DNA from: Sulfuracidifex tepidarius
Lineage (GTDB): Archaea > Thermoproteota > Thermoprotei_A > Sulfolobales > Sulfolobaceae
Assembly (NCBI RefSeq): GCF_008326425.1
Contig: NZ_AP018929.1
Location: 1,316,875-1,380,874 of the forward strand
Direction: 5' to 3'
DNA: 64,000 nt
The number at the start of each line of letters is the position of its first letter. Positions within the stretch are counted from its first letter, which is position 1. This document shows, piece by piece, positions 46,396 through 56,416 of the stretch. Made by a program: the position numbers and the translations under genes. The notes under the pieces were generated by a model. The model saw only the letters and a program-made list of their open reading frames with translations, did no database searches and was not told the DNA's origin.

Positions 46396-48651
46396 TTAGA
46401 TCACGCTCTGTTTAAGCTGTTTAGCCATGGTCTCATACCTCTGCATGTCAGCTTGTGTTAAGCTTGGAGATACTACCTTCATACCTTCTTCAAGGTCTTG
46501 AGTAGTTACTTTCACGTCTACGTTATTCATGCATTCAGTGAGAACCTTGTTCTTGCACTCCTCATTTTCACCACACTCCTTGTTTGATCTCTCTACGCAC
46601 GAGGAGTAAACGTTCCTCAGCTTCAGCATCACGGTTTCTCTGACTAAAGCCTCTATGTCTGCTCCAGTATAGCCCTCAAGTTTCTTTGCAACTTCTTCCA
46701 AGTTCAGGTTTGGGTCTACTGGGACTGACTTGAGGTGAACCTTGAGTATGTCTACTCTAGCTTTCAGGTCAGGTGGAGGAACGTAAATTATCCTGTCGAA
46801 TCTTCCGGGTCTAAGCAATGCAGGATCTAGAAGGGTAGCTCTGTTAGTGGCTCCTATCACTATGACTCTGTTCAACGCTTCTATTCCGTCCATCTCTGAA
46901 AGCAGTTGATTCACTATTCTATCAGTTACTCCTGAGTCACCATGCATTCTCTCCCTTGAGGGTGCTATAGCGTCTATCTCATCGAAGAATACTACACAAG
47001 GTGCAGTTTGTCTAGCCCTCTTGAAAACTTCTCTTATTGCTTTCTCGCTCTCACCTACCCACTTAGAGAGTATCTCCGGTCCCCTTATAGCAATGAAATT
47101 GGCGTTACTCTCCGTTGCCACAGCCTTAGCTAACATGGTCTTGCCTGTTCCAGGAGGGCCGAACAGGAGAACTCCTTTAGGAGGCCTTATCCCTGTTCTA
47201 TCAAAGAGTTGCGGGAACTTCATGGGCCACTCTACGGCTTCTCTGAGCTGTTGTTTAACGTTCTCTAGTCCTCCTATATCTGACCAATGGACAGTTGGAA
47301 CTTCTACGTAAACTTCCCTTAACAAAGTTGGCTGGATCATTTTCATTGCCTCCATGAAGTCGTTCATCGTGACCTTAAGTTCCTTGAGAACGTCTGCAGG
47401 TATCTGCGGAGTGTCGAAGTTTATCTTCTTCTCTTGGGTGAACCTCCTCAGAGCGGCTATTGCAGCCTCTTTAGTCAGGGCAGCTAGGTCGGCTCCAGTG
47501 TAACCATTAGTAAGTTCAGCTATCTTGTCCAGATCTACCTTGTCAGGACCTTCATCTACTAGAGGCATGTTCCTAGTGTGGACTTGAAGGATGTCTTTTC
47601 TTCCCTTTGTGTCTGGAGGTCTGATCTCGATTTCCCTATCAAACCTGCCAGGCCTTCTCAGAGCTTGGTCTACTGCTTCCGGTCTGTTGGTAGCGCCTAT
47701 GATCACCATTTTCCCTCTTCCTTTTATCCCGTCCATTAGTGTAAGCAACTGTGCTACTACCCTTTTTTCAACCTCTCCAGTAGATTCCTCTCTCTTAGGA
47801 GCTATAGCGTCAATTTCGTCTATGAATACTATGGAAGGAGCGTTTTTCTCGGCTTCCTCAAATATCTCCCTCAGTCTCTGTTCGCTTTCTCCGTAGAACT
47901 TGCTCATTATTTCAGGCCCGTTTATTGAAGTGAAGTAGGCTCCAATTTCGTTAGCTAATGCCCTGGCTAGAAGCGTCTTTCCTACTCCAGGAGGACCATA
48001 AAGTAGAACTCCCTTAGGTGGCTCTATTCCGAGATGCTGGAATATCTCTGGATGTTTCATAGGCAACTCAACTATTTCCCTTATCTTCGATTTAACGTCC
48101 TCTAGGTCGCCTATATCTTCCCAAGTTACCTTAGGGAACGTTCCCTGCTCTTTAACTGGCTCTTCCTTTATTTCTATAGCAGTGTTCCCAGTCACGTAAA
48201 CGTTATTGGAAGGCATGGTGTTTACTACAACTAGATCCAAGGAACCAGTGTAGATAGGTATAGGAATAGTCTCCCCTTTGCTCAGAGGTTTGTCCATTAG
48301 CAATTCCCTTACGTAATTCACAAATGACTGATCGAAACGGATGGGTTGCGTTGGCGCGAGTATGACCTTGTTGGCAGGAGTTACACTAGCTTTCTTTACT
48401 GAGACTTCATCACCTATTGATACGCCTATTGCCTTTCGCACGTAACCATCTATCTTGATCTCCGAATCAGAAACATCGTAAGTAGGCATTGCCTGAACAA
48501 TAGAAGAACCTCCTGGTCCAGTGACTTCTATGTAGTCACCCGAGTCTGCACCCAGCCTGTTCATTACATTAAAAGTCAGTCTGCCTATCTTCTTTCCTAC
48601 GTCCCTCTGCCTAGCTTCGGAAACTCTTAACTTGATACCAGTTGACGACAT
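46396..48651 (-). CDS. vat: VAT/Cdc48 (p97-like) AAA+ ATPase
   Basis: Hexameric unfoldase of the archaeal Cdc48 type. The 751-residue protein has an N-domain (double-psi barrel plus four-stranded barrel, 1-180), D1 with [11 protein letters not shown] and [12 protein letters not shown], and D2 with [11 protein letters not shown] and [12 protein letters not shown]. Unusual features are a Cys-rich insertion in the D2 helical lid ([17 protein letters not shown] and a further C, about residues 690-715) and a C-terminus ending QSVI, without the HbYX motif used by many archaeal VATs to dock on the 20S proteasome. The start codon lies about 24 bp from a TATA box. Confidence 0.96.
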   Translation of the reverse strand: MSSTGIKLRVSEARQRDVGKKIGRLTFNVMNRLGADSGDYIEVTGPGGSSIVQAMPTYDVSDSEIKIDGYVRKAIGVSIGDEVSVKKASVTPANKVILAPTQPIRFDQSFVNYVRELLMDKPLSKGETIPIPIYTGSLDLVVVNTMPSNNVYVTGNTAIEIKEEPVKEQGTFPKVTWEDIGDLEDVKSKIREIVELPMKHPEIFQHLGIEPPKGVLLYGPPGVGKTLLARALANEIGAYFTSINGPEIMSKFYGESEQRLREIFEEAEKNAPSIVFIDEIDAIAPKREESTGEVEKRVVAQLLTLMDGIKGRGKMVIIGATNRPEAVDQALRRPGRFDREIEIRPPDTKGRKDILQVHTRNMPLVDEGPDKVDLDKIAELTNGYTGADLAALTKEAAIAALRRFTQEKKINFDTPQIPADVLKELKVTMNDFMEAMKMIQPTLLREVYVEVPTVHWSDIGGLENVKQQLREAVEWPMKFPQLFDRTGIRPPKGVLLFGPPGTGKTMLAKAVATESNANFIAIRGPEILSKWVGESEKAIREVFKRARQTAPCVVFFDEIDAIAPSRERMHGDSGVTDRIVNQLLSEMDGIEALNRVIVIGATNRATLLDPALLRPGRFDRIIYVPPPDLKARVDILKVHLKSVPVDPNLNLEEVAKKLEGYTGADIEALVRETVMLKLRNVYSSCVERSNKECGENEECKNKVLTECMNNVDVKVTTQDLEEGMKVVSPSLTQADMQRYETMAKQLKQSVI

Positions 48652-48670
48652 GATTACAAATATTCCGCTG

Positions 48671-48681
48671 TTTAAATAAAG
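48671..48681 (-). promoter_or_regulatory. TATA box of the VAT-apgM operon
   Basis: CTTTATTTAAA read on the minus strand, centred about 25 bp upstream of the VAT ATG at 48651. The spacing fits a leaderless transcript. Confidence 0.6.
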
Positions 48682-49066
48682 TCTTTTTCCGTTAGAGATA
48701 AAGATTTCGCAGGGACTTTCTATTTATGGTTATATCTGAGATTTATACATTATAAAGGAACTATAACTAAAGGAGTCTGTATTTATTAATCTTATTCTAT
48801 TATAAAGCTATATTATTTTTAAGTAGTATTATTAAGATTAATAATACTTTCAATAACAAGTTAGTTCATGATACAGATACCTCTGATTTAACATGGTCGA
48901 GAGGACCTTCTAAGGTTACATCAAAATCTACCATTATATTACAATGCCATAGAGTTACGATCTAGAGAGTTTTCGAATGAATCTCTTCTACTGAATACAT
49001 GAGATTATTATGTTATCAACTTTTTTCTCTCTCCAATTAATAACACAGTTACAGATAGCCGAGCCG

Positions 49067-49076
49067 TTTAAATAAG
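49067..49076 (+). promoter_or_regulatory. TATA box of the reverse gyrase gene
   Basis: TTTAAATAAG centred about 33 bp upstream of the TTG at 49104, predicting a leader of only a few bases. Confidence 0.55.
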
Positions 49077-49103
49077 CCTTTTTCACTAAAACATACGAGA
49101 TAC

Positions 49104-52100
49104 TTGTCCAATGTTCCTTACTCCATTTACATAAGCTCATGTCCCAACTGTGGAGGGGACATCGAAGCTGATAGACTAGCTAAAGGTCTTGTATGTAGGT
49201 CGTGCATGCCAAAGGAAATAGATGTGAATGGTTTGGAATCCCTCTTGAGATATCTAGAGAGAAGAGGGAACCTCAAATCTATGAAGGAGACGCTCAGCGT
49301 TTACAAGGAAGCTCAGTTCATCTCGGAGTTCTTTAAGCTGGCTTTGAAGACAGGTCCCATAGGTCCACAGCGTTCTTGGATAATGAGATTAGCTAAAGGA
49401 GAGAGCTTTTCGATCATAGCTCCGCCCGGTCTTGGAAAGACTACTTTTGGCGTAATTTCCTCGGTTTACCTTGCCTCCAAAAGGAAGAAGAAGAGCCTAC
49501 TGATGTTTCCTACAAAGACCCTTGTAAACCAGGTTAAGCAGAAGGTACAACAGGTTGCATCTAACACTTCCTCAGACGTAAGACTTCTGGTTTACGATTC
49601 TGGAATGAAACAAGCTCAACGCGCGGAGTTCATGAAGAGCCTCGGAGAAGAGGACTTCGACATAGCTATACTGAGTTCAAGGTTCGCCATGATGAACTTA
49701 GAGAACCTGAGTGTTTTAGATTTCGATTTCCTGTTCGTTGACGATGTCGATTCGGCTTTGAAGTCGAACAAGAGTGCTAGGACAGTCACTCTACTGGCTG
49801 GTTACACGGACGAAGACATTGAAAGGGTGAAAGAACTGCTTAAACAATCATATAACGACCCGTCAGCGTTCTCCAAAATCGCGAGCCTCAGGAAAAGAGA
49901 TAAGGTAGTAGTCTTCTCGTCTGCCACTGTAAATAGGAGTAACCCAGTCCTCTCTTCTCTGATGGGGTTCAAGCCGGGTAGCTCTAACATCTACCTTAGA
50001 AAAGTTGTAGACTCTTTCATTGAAATGCCTAAAGACGAAAACTCAGTCATAGAGATGGTCGACAGTCTGATCAAGAAACTGGGAAGCGGAGGATTGATCT
50101 TCGTTCCAGTGGACAAGGGAAATAAATACTCGGAACAAGTGGCCCGCGAGCTCGATGGGGACTTAAGGGTAATCTCACTTTCGTCATCCTCGGTAAGGAA
50201 AATCGATGAGTTCAAGAACGGAGACGTAGACGTGATGGTAGGCGTAGCTACACATTACGGAGTTCTGGTAAGAGGAATAGACATCCCATGTAGAATAAAA
50301 TATGCTATCTTCTTAGGCATACCTAAGTTCAGGTTCACCATGGGTGAGGCTATCCATCCACTCACAGCCTTGAAGTTGCTTACACTGATAGCTCAAGTTA
50401 GGAAGGACAACTCCATAACTTCTATACTTTACAGAGCTAAGAGGAGGCTAAGGAGAGCCAGCGTGGCTTCGCTTTCAATGATAGCAAGGGACATTAAAGA
50501 CGGGAAGGACCTCGACCCAGCCTTGAAGGACATGTACGCGGTGCTCTATGAGAACTTAAAAGATGTTGACGTGCTCGAAAAAATTTCCGAGATCGGAGAC
50601 GTCGTAATTGAAGGCAATTCGATAATGATGCCTGATTACATAACTTACGTCCAAGCTAGCGGTAGGACTTCGAGGCTCTTCGGTCCGGAGTTAACTACAG
50701 GGTTGTCCATAGTCTTTGTGGAGAACCAGAACTTGTTCAGAATGCTACAGAAGAAGCTCTCGTTCGTCTTAGACGAGAACAACTGGTCTAAATTGGACCT
50801 TGTAGAAGGGAAAGTAGAGGATATACCTTTATCTCAACTGATGTCAAAGATAACCAGAGAGAGGAAGGAAATAGCTCTAGCAAGAAGTTCAGGATCCATG
50901 GAGAGCTCACTCTCCAAGATCAAGACTACCCTCATGATAGTGGAGTCGCCCCATAAAGCCAAGACGATATCGAACTTCTTCTCTAGACCTACGGTGAGGG
51001 AAACGGAAGGTGTTAGAGTATTCGAGACCGTAATAGGTGACAAAGTGCTCATGGTTACGGCTAGCATAGGCCACGTTTACGACCTTACCACGGAGGAGAA
51101 AGGCCTCTTCGGGGTAGAAGTAGATAAGAAAGACGGTGAACAGAAGTTCATACCTTATTACTCTACGATAAAAAGGTGCGAAAACGGGCATCAATTCACT
51201 ACAGATAAGGACGGTAAATGTCCTAGATGTGGAGGGAAGGTGGTCAGCGACAAAAAGGCCGTGATAGATGGATTGAGGAAACTCGTAATGGAGGCTGACT
51301 CCGTGTTGATTGGCACAGATCCGGATACAGAGGGAGAGAAAATAGCGTGGGACTTATACGTCTCATTGAGGCCTTTCAACAACAACATAAAAAGAGCTGA
51401 ATTTCATGAGATAACTAGAAGAGCAATCCTCGAGGCAATAAATAACCCTAGGGAATTCATCGTACCTCTTGTGAAGTCCCAAATCGTGAGGAGGGTAGAG
51501 GACAGATGGATAGGGTTCAAGCTTTCAATGTACCTAAGAGATTTCTTCTGGAAGGATTACTGCATCAAGCTTACCGAGAAGAAAACCACGTCTTACCTTA
51601 AGGAGGTCTGCAACAAGAATGAAACTTATTACAACTTGAGCGCTGGAAGGGTCCAAACTCCAGTCCTGAATTGGGTAGTCAATAGGTACGTCAATGAATA
51701 CAAGAAGACTGCAAGGAAAATATTAGTTATTAGTGCAGGTAGCATAAACTTCACCGTATTGAAGGAGAAGGGGATGAAGAAGGACTCAGAAGTTAACGTC
51801 ATAGTGAAGGGGTACTCTACCTTTGAAGAGAAGTTCGGTCCTCTTCCGCCTTACACCACAGATACCCTTCTTTCAGACGCGTCTCAGTTATTGGGGATAT
51901 CCGCACAGGAAACTATGAGCATAGCTCAGGACCTCTTCGAAAGCGGACTCATAACTTACCACAGGACTGACAGTACCAGAGTATCTAACGTCGGCATATC
52001 AGTAGCTGAGAACTACTTGAAACAGCTTCTAGGTTACGTCCCCCCAGCCTTTAAGGGAAGAACTTGGGGTGAAGGGGGAGCGCATGAGGCAATCAGGCCT

Positions 52101-52826
52101 ACCAAGTCCATGGATTCAGACCAGCTTTATACTGCAATAGAATCAGGTGATATAGAACCTTCAAAACCGTTCAGAAGACAGCACTTCAGGGTTTACGAAA
52201 TAATCTTCAAGAGGTTTCTATCAAGCCAGCTCGACCCAATAATCATAGAAAGAGTGAAAGTGGATCTAGAGGCTGAAATGAAAGATGGAAAGAAATTAAC
52301 GTTAGAGTCTCCAGTTGAACTTCCAGTGTCTTTCAGGATTAGCGACGAAAAGGAGGTAGACCGTAAGCTCAAGGACAAAATATATGTACCTTTCCGTATC
52401 TATAAAGATGTGCCAGAATACCTGAAGAGTTTACAAAACAATGCCGTGGTCAAGGGAAAAGTAATTAGAGAGTTTCTGAAGTCAGATAAGCCTCTTTATT
52501 CTGAAGGAGACTTAGTTTCGGAGATGAAAACAAAGGGAATAGGACGGCCGAGCACTTACGCTACAATAGTGGGAACTCTGTTGAGGAGGAGGTACGTGAT
52601 AGAGAGTAAAAAACTTAAAAGGCTAATTCCTTCAAACCTAGGAATAGCTGTGAATGATTATTTGATCACTCATTATGGAAAATTCGTTGGCGAAGAGAGA
52701 ACCCGCCAGCTGCTAACTAAAATGGATAAAGTAGAAAAGGGGGAGATAAATTACACTGATTTATTGAATGAGCTGTACAAGGAGATAGAGCAGATTGATA
52801 AATTAAAAGAAACACAAGGTGAATGA
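49104..52826 (+). CDS. topR1: Reverse gyrase (TopR1 type)
   Basis: Introduces positive supercoils using a helicase-like domain fused to a type IA topoisomerase; a hallmark of hyperthermophiles. In 1240 residues: zinc finger 1 (C13, C16, C31, C34), Walker [10 protein letters not shown] (106-114), DDVD box in [10 protein letters not shown], latch and second helicase lobe to about 590, Toprim start [16 protein letters not shown], zinc finger 2 (CENGHQF, then CPRCGG), [12 protein letters not shown], and the active tyrosine Y952 in [11 protein letters not shown]. It starts at TTG 49104. From synteny memory it corresponds to TopR1 rather than TopR2. A nitrilase-like gene follows with a one-base gap. 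Confidence 0.96.
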   Translation: MSNVPYSIYISSCPNCGGDIEADRLAKGLVCRSCMPKEIDVNGLESLLRYLERRGNLKSMKETLSVYKEAQFISEFFKLALKTGPIGPQRSWIMRLAKGESFSIIAPPGLGKTTFGVISSVYLASKRKKKSLLMFPTKTLVNQVKQKVQQVASNTSSDVRLLVYDSGMKQAQRAEFMKSLGEEDFDIAILSSRFAMMNLENLSVLDFDFLFVDDVDSALKSNKSARTVTLLAGYTDEDIERVKELLKQSYNDPSAFSKIASLRKRDKVVVFSSATVNRSNPVLSSLMGFKPGSSNIYLRKVVDSFIEMPKDENSVIEMVDSLIKKLGSGGLIFVPVDKGNKYSEQVARELDGDLRVISLSSSSVRKIDEFKNGDVDVMVGVATHYGVLVRGIDIPCRIKYAIFLGIPKFRFTMGEAIHPLTALKLLTLIAQVRKDNSITSILYRAKRRLRRASVASLSMIARDIKDGKDLDPALKDMYAVLYENLKDVDVLEKISEIGDVVIEGNSIMMPDYITYVQASGRTSRLFGPELTTGLSIVFVENQNLFRMLQKKLSFVLDENNWSKLDLVEGKVEDIPLSQLMSKITRERKEIALARSSGSMESSLSKIKTTLMIVESPHKAKTISNFFSRPTVRETEGVRVFETVIGDKVLMVTASIGHVYDLTTEEKGLFGVEVDKKDGEQKFIPYYSTIKRCENGHQFTTDKDGKCPRCGGKVVSDKKAVIDGLRKLVMEADSVLIGTDPDTEGEKIAWDLYVSLRPFNNNIKRAEFHEITRRAILEAINNPREFIVPLVKSQIVRRVEDRWIGFKLSMYLRDFFWKDYCIKLTEKKTTSYLKEVCNKNETYYNLSAGRVQTPVLNWVVNRYVNEYKKTARKILVISAGSINFTVLKEKGMKKDSEVNVIVKGYSTFEEKFGPLPPYTTDTLLSDASQLLGISAQETMSIAQDLFESGLITYHRTDSTRVSNVGISVAENYLKQLLGYVPPAFKGRTWGEGGAHEAIRPTKSMDSDQLYTAIESGDIEPSKPFRRQHFRVYEIIFKRFLSSQLDPIIIERVKVDLEAEMKDGKKLTLESPVELPVSFRISDEKEVDRKLKDKIYVPFRIYKDVPEYLKSLQNNAVVKGKVIREFLKSDKPLYSEGDLVSEMKTKGIGRPSTYATIVGTLLRRRYVIESKKLKRLIPSNLGIAVNDYLITHYGKFVGEERTRQLLTKMDKVEKGEINYTDLLNELYKEIEQIDKLKETQGE

Positions 52827-52827
52827 C

Positions 52828-53697
52828 ATGTTAATAGCACTTCTGCATTTAAAATTGAAGGAGCTGTCAAGGAAACACAACGTTGAGAAAGCTAAGAAGT
52901 TAATGAAGATGGCTAGGGACAGAAACGTGAAACTTGTTGTTCTACCTTCTCTGTTCCCGGTTGGAAACACGTTCGAGATTTACAGCAATGAGAAAAAGCT
53001 GAGAAGTATGGTGAAGAACTTAGCTGAGAAGATCCCTGGTAACAATACAGACATCCTGATAAACTTAGCTATGGAAGGGGAAATGCACGTCATAGCAGGA
53101 CCGTTACTAGAACAAGCAGGTCCAAAGATATTTCTCACCAGCTTGGTTCTTTCGCCTCAGGGAGAGATCATAGGTAAGTACAGGAAGGTGATAATCTCGG
53201 ACAAGGACATAAAGCTCGGGATATCGGGGGGGAAAGAGCCCGTCTACACTCTCCTGGACAAGAAATACGGGATAATATCGGAGGACGACCTTTACTCTCC
53301 AGAGATAAGCAGGATATTATCACTTTTCGGAACTCAGGCCGTGATAGGAACAATGAAGGCTTTGTCAAACAACCAGGAAGTTCTGAAGCATTTAGCCATA
53401 GTGAGAACCGTGGAGAACAATATTCCTTATTTAATCGCGGGGGAGGTCATAGAGGACGAGGAAGGTGAAATAAAAGGGTCTTCTCCTACTTTCATAACAA
53501 CTCCAGACAACATGATATATAAAGAAGCTGAGGACTCTGACACTATCCTTACCGTAGAGTCTGAGGTTTTGATGAACGGAAAAGGAAAGAGAGTTAACAT
53601 GGCGATGCTCGACTCAGTCATAGGAGGACTTTGTAAGAACTACAAGAAATTGAGGATGGAAAACAATAAGAAAAGCAATAGCGAGGAAGAAGAATAG
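52828..53697 (+). CDS. Nitrilase-fold protein lacking the catalytic Glu and Cys
   Basis: A 289-residue member of the carbon-nitrogen hydrolase superfamily by pattern: [13 protein letters not shown] at the first catalytic position, [13 protein letters not shown] at the lysine position and [15 protein letters not shown] at the nucleophile position. Of the Glu-Lys-Cys triad only K120 remains; Glu is S41 and Cys is S151. It is therefore unlikely to be an active amidase and may be a binding or scaffold protein. The ATG 52828 is one base after the reverse gyrase stop, with GGTGA just upstream inside topR1, so the two are tightly coupled. The tail is Lys/Glu-rich. Confidence 0.75.
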   Translation: MLIALLHLKLKELSRKHNVEKAKKLMKMARDRNVKLVVLPSLFPVGNTFEIYSNEKKLRSMVKNLAEKIPGNNTDILINLAMEGEMHVIAGPLLEQAGPKIFLTSLVLSPQGEIIGKYRKVIISDKDIKLGISGGKEPVYTLLDKKYGIISEDDLYSPEISRILSLFGTQAVIGTMKALSNNQEVLKHLAIVRTVENNIPYLIAGEVIEDEEGEIKGSSPTFITTPDNMIYKEAEDSDTILTVESEVLMNGKGKRVNMAMLDSVIGGLCKNYKKLRMENNKKSNSEEEE

Positions 53698-53746
53698 ATA
53701 AAATATATGCATATATAAAATATTACTCAAATATAAAAATAACTTT

Positions 53747-54073
53747 TTAGGATGCCACGTAAAGGGCTACTCTTCTATTCTTAGATACTAACTTAACTAT
53801 TCCTTGTCTCTCCATTTCCTCTAACATTTTCTTGGCTACGCTTATGGTCATCTCAGTCTTTGAAGCTAGAGAGTATGGAGTGACTATTTTTTCTCTCTTC
53901 AACTCGTCTGTAACTTTCCTCTTGGTTTCGTTATCTAAAACTATAGTCTTGCTCATTACCTCTTTTCCTGTCTTACTGCTCTTTTTCTCCACCTTCTTTT
54001 CTTCCTTTGCCGCAGCCTCCTTCTTCATCTTCTTTTCTACGTTACTCAATGGCTTCTTTGAAACTCCACCCAT
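53747..54073 (-). CDS. rps25e: Small-subunit ribosomal protein S25e (eS25)
   Basis: A 108-residue protein with a lysine/glutamate-rich N-terminal half (KKEAAAKEEKKVEKK) and a winged-helix C-terminal half (REKIVTPYSLASKTEMTISVAKKMLEEME, GIVKLVSKNRRVALY), the archaeal eS25 form. It stands alone on the minus strand between the nitrilase-like and TrmB-like genes. The ATG 54073 is 47 bp from the divergent regulator's start. Confidence 0.93.
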   Translation of the reverse strand: MGGVSKKPLSNVEKKMKKEAAAKEEKKVEKKSSKTGKEVMSKTIVLDNETKRKVTDELKREKIVTPYSLASKTEMTISVAKKMLEEMERQGIVKLVSKNRRVALYVAS

Positions 54074-54120
54074 ACCTTAAACACACCATACTTTAATTCT
54101 CGAAGTGACATAAATAATTA

Positions 54121-54843
54121 ATGAGCAACCAACTCCTCGACGAAATGATAAGCAGAATATCGAAATTTGCCTCAATTTTCGGGATTTCCAGGTCTGAATT
54201 GAAAGTTTATGCTTTCCTTCTCTTGAATGGAAAATCCACAGCCAGAGACACCTCAGAGAAGCTTAACATGTCTTACACTAAGGTTTACTCAATTCTCTCT
54301 AGGTTAGAAGGAAGAGGATGGATAGTGAAAATAGCGAAGAGGCCTACCCTTTACGAAGCTGTTCCAGTGAAGGAGGTATGGCTTAACATAAAAGGCATAA
54401 TTGCAGCGAAGCTAGAACAACTAGAGAAGGACTTCATAGAACCTCTTTCAGCGTTCACTTTCTCATCCCCTTATACTGTCATCATAATACCATCTAAAGA
54501 TATTATAAGTGCAATGAAAGAATACCTGGTTGAGAAAAGCCAAAAGTACTTCATTGCGATCTCCTACCAAGAGCTCTTAACAGATCCTGTTTTAGAGTTA
54601 ATAAAAGCCGATTCTACCAAAGGAGAGACGAGGGTAATACTATCGAAAGGTGTGAAATTCCCCGATATCCCTTCGATTCAGATGAAGACAATCGACTCTA
54701 TGTTTGGAAGCGGGATAATAACCTCGTCCTCTATGCTTCTGATCGTGAAATCCGGAGAGTCTCTGATAGGGCTTTCTTCGAGCCATAGATACTTTGTAGA
54801 AATAGCGACTGTCTACTTCAATTACCTGTGGGACCTCCATTGA
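54121..54843 (+). CDS. TrmB-family transcriptional regulator
   Basis: A 240-residue regulator with an N-terminal winged helix (FGISRSELKVYAFLLLNGKS, ARDTSEKLNMSYTKVYSILSRLE, about residues 19-70) and a following helical linker (IAAKLEQLEKDFIEPLSAF). The C-terminal domain (VIIIPSKDIISAMKEYL onward) is the PLD-like effector domain seen in TrmB relatives. The ligand and target are unknown. TATA-like AATTCTCGAAGTGACATAAATAA lies just upstream. No sugar transporter, the usual TrmB target, is adjacent. Confidence 0.82.
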   Translation: MSNQLLDEMISRISKFASIFGISRSELKVYAFLLLNGKSTARDTSEKLNMSYTKVYSILSRLEGRGWIVKIAKRPTLYEAVPVKEVWLNIKGIIAAKLEQLEKDFIEPLSAFTFSSPYTVIIIPSKDIISAMKEYLVEKSQKYFIAISYQELLTDPVLELIKADSTKGETRVILSKGVKFPDIPSIQMKTIDSMFGSGIITSSSMLLIVKSGESLIGLSSSHRYFVEIATVYFNYLWDLH

Positions 54844-55057
54844 CCACGACGATAAATTAAACTTTGCCTTGTTGAAAATATTTTTAGAAGAAATAAATGA
54901 AACATCTTTACATTGATGCGGAAAAAACACTCAACTCAAAAACATATAGACCCATGTTAGAAGGTAAAGTTAGACTTCTTCGACGGGATTTGGAAAAGGG
55001 CTAGGAAACCTAATTGCTTAAAAACTTTTCCATGATAATGTGTGAAAACGATCCAAG

Positions 55058-55204
55058 ATGAAAATAATAACCGTAAAGTTACCCGAACAGTTCCTCGAGT
55101 CTATAGATGAGTTAGTTAATACCGGAAGATATACTAATAGGAGTGAAGTTATAAGGGCGGCATTGGGAGATTTCATACGAAAGGAGCTTTGGATCTCCGA
55201 ATGA
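55058..55204 (+). CDS. Small ribbon-helix-helix (CopG/ParD-type) DNA-binding protein
   Basis: A 48-residue ORF beginning [20 protein letters not shown] and continuing [20 protein letters not shown]. The strand MKIITVKLP followed by two helices, with the RSEVIRAAL turn, is the RHH fold in its minimal form; it should bind DNA as a dimer through the N-terminal strands. CTTAAAAAC about 40 bp upstream is a possible TATA box. It has no toxin partner: the next gene is TrmI, about 100 bp on. Likely a conserved Sulfolobales regulator. Confidence 0.85.
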   Translation: MKIITVKLPEQFLESIDELVNTGRYTNRSEVIRAALGDFIRKELWISE

Positions 55205-55270
55205 TGAAAGCTGGTATTTTTGAAATGTGATATGTGACATCAGGACTGAAGAGATCGTTTTTGAGACCAA

Positions 55271-55279
55271 TTATTTAAG
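55271..55279 (+). promoter_or_regulatory. TATA box deciding the TrmI start
   Basis: TTATTTAAG centred about 27 bp upstream of ATG 55302. It lies inside the longer open frame starting at 55227, which argues that translation begins at 55302 on a leaderless transcript. Confidence 0.55.
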
Positions 55280-55301
55280 TTCATTTTTCAATCTTTCGAG
55301 G

Positions 55302-56069
55302 ATGATAAAGGAAGGAGATCTGATTGTGATTTGGATCGATGGGAGGAGAATCTACCTGACCAAGGTTGACCCAAAGAAGAGGTTTAGCTCCGACAAGGGA
55401 TATATAGACATGGAAAACGTGGTCGGAAAGGATTTCGGCGAAAAGGTTCAGCTTTCGACGGGTAGGGAAGCATACATCCTGAAACCTACTCCAATGGACA
55501 TATACAAGGGTTTGAAGAGACCTACCCAAGTTCTATATCCTAAAGACGTTGCTTACATCCTTTACCTTCTAGGCGTATCCCCTGGAGCTACCGTAATTGA
55601 GGCTGGAACTGGATCGGGTTTCATGACAATTTCGATGGCATACTTCCTCGGAAAAGAATCAAAGATAATCTCTTATGACGTAAGGCAGGACACACAGAAC
55701 TCGGCAAGGAAGAACGCTGAGATTTTAGGCTTGGGCGATAGGATCACGTTCAAGATAGGAGACATAAGAGAGAGAATAGATGAGACAAATGTAGACGCTA
55801 TCTTCCTTGATATGCCAGACCCTTGGAACGCTATAGAAACTTCGTATGCCTCTCTTTCGCCTTCAGGCTCGCTTGTGATCTTTGTTCCTACCGTGGTGCA
55901 GGTCGAGAAAACATATCTCTCTATGAAGGATAAGTTCATTGACGTCCACGCTGAAGAGTTGATGTCTAGAGAATATCAGTTGAAGGAGAACGCCGTGAGG
56001 CCTAAAAGTATAGGAGTATGGCACACCGGGTACTTGATTTACGGAAGGAAATTGTTAAAAGGAGATTAA
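55302..56069 (+). CDS. trmI: tRNA (adenine-N1)-methyltransferase TrmI
   Basis: Makes m1A at positions 57/58 of the tRNA T loop, a thermostabilising modification. The 255-residue protein starts [20 protein letters not shown], with the small N-terminal beta domain, then [18 protein letters not shown], motif [13 protein letters not shown], the motif IV region [12 protein letters not shown] and the C-terminal ARELQ-like segment. A longer frame begins at 55227, but ATG 55302 matches the family start and the TATA box. The following ATPase subunit gene begins 14 bp later. Confidence 0.93.
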   Translation: MIKEGDLIVIWIDGRRIYLTKVDPKKRFSSDKGYIDMENVVGKDFGEKVQLSTGREAYILKPTPMDIYKGLKRPTQVLYPKDVAYILYLLGVSPGATVIEAGTGSGFMTISMAYFLGKESKIISYDVRQDTQNSARKNAEILGLGDRITFKIGDIRERIDETNVDAIFLDMPDPWNAIETSYASLSPSGSLVIFVPTVVQVEKTYLSMKDKFIDVHAEELMSREYQLKENAVRPKSIGVWHTGYLIYGRKLLKGD

Positions 56070-56083
56070 CATTATAATACTCT

Positions 56084-56416
56084 GTGTCAGAAAACAATCC
56101 TGGTATAAATGTTAAATTAGTTATTAAATTTGAGGATGAGACTAAATCTCTAAAGGCTGAGATAGCTGAGGACTCAAAGAAGATACTTAATATGGCTACA
56201 ACGTCCTACTCGGAATTAAAAGAAGAGGCTGAGAAGAGACTTGCCGAGATCTATAACACGATAGATAACGATAAGAGAAATACTTTGGACTCAATGAGGA
56301 AGGAATATTCTTTGTCTAGGGAAAAGAAGATATCCGAAGTTAAGGTTGCAGGAGAGAAAAACCTTGATAAAGCTGTAGAACAACTCTTAGACTCTCTCCT
56401 CGGTGCTTTCAAATGA
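56084..56416 (+). CDS. A-type ATPase peripheral-stalk coiled-coil subunit (AtpH/G-like)
   Basis: A 110-residue, almost entirely helical, charged protein (FEDETKSLKAEIAEDSKKIL, EEAEKRLAEIYNTIDNDKRN) with the Ala/Glu/Lys composition of V/A-ATPase stalk subunits G/H or E. It starts with GTG 56084 and overlaps the subunit C gene by 4 nt, which supports an ATPase role. It is shorter than subunit E (about 190 residues). The other A-ATPase genes are not in the window. An unrelated coiled-coil protein is the alternative. Confidence 0.65.
   Translation: MSENNPGINVKLVIKFEDETKSLKAEIAEDSKKILNMATTSYSELKEEAEKRLAEIYNTIDNDKRNTLDSMRKEYSLSREKKISEVKVAGEKNLDKAVEQLLDSLLGAFK

Larger units (their letters stand above)
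48652..49103. other. Long divergent regulatory region between VAT and reverse gyrase
   Basis: This 452-bp AT-rich region holds no credible gene. It contains an inverted repeat: GTATTTATTAATCTTA (about 48778-48793) against TAAGATTAATAATAC (about 48831-48845). It also has two near-identical segments in the same orientation at its two ends, GTTTAAATAAAGTCTTTTTC (about 48670-48689) and GTTTAAATAAGCCTTTTTC (about 49066-49084), each overlapping a TATA box. The size is well above the few tens of bases usual between genes in this window. Confidence 0.5.

Noticed and set aside
55058-55204. Ribbon-helix-helix protein as the antitoxin of a toxin-antitoxin pair
   Set aside because: No toxin-like gene lies within the neighbouring bases; TrmI follows and an unrelated regulator precedes.
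55227-55301. Longer TrmI start
   Set aside because: A TATA box lies inside this stretch and the family start MIKEGDL coincides with ATG 55302.
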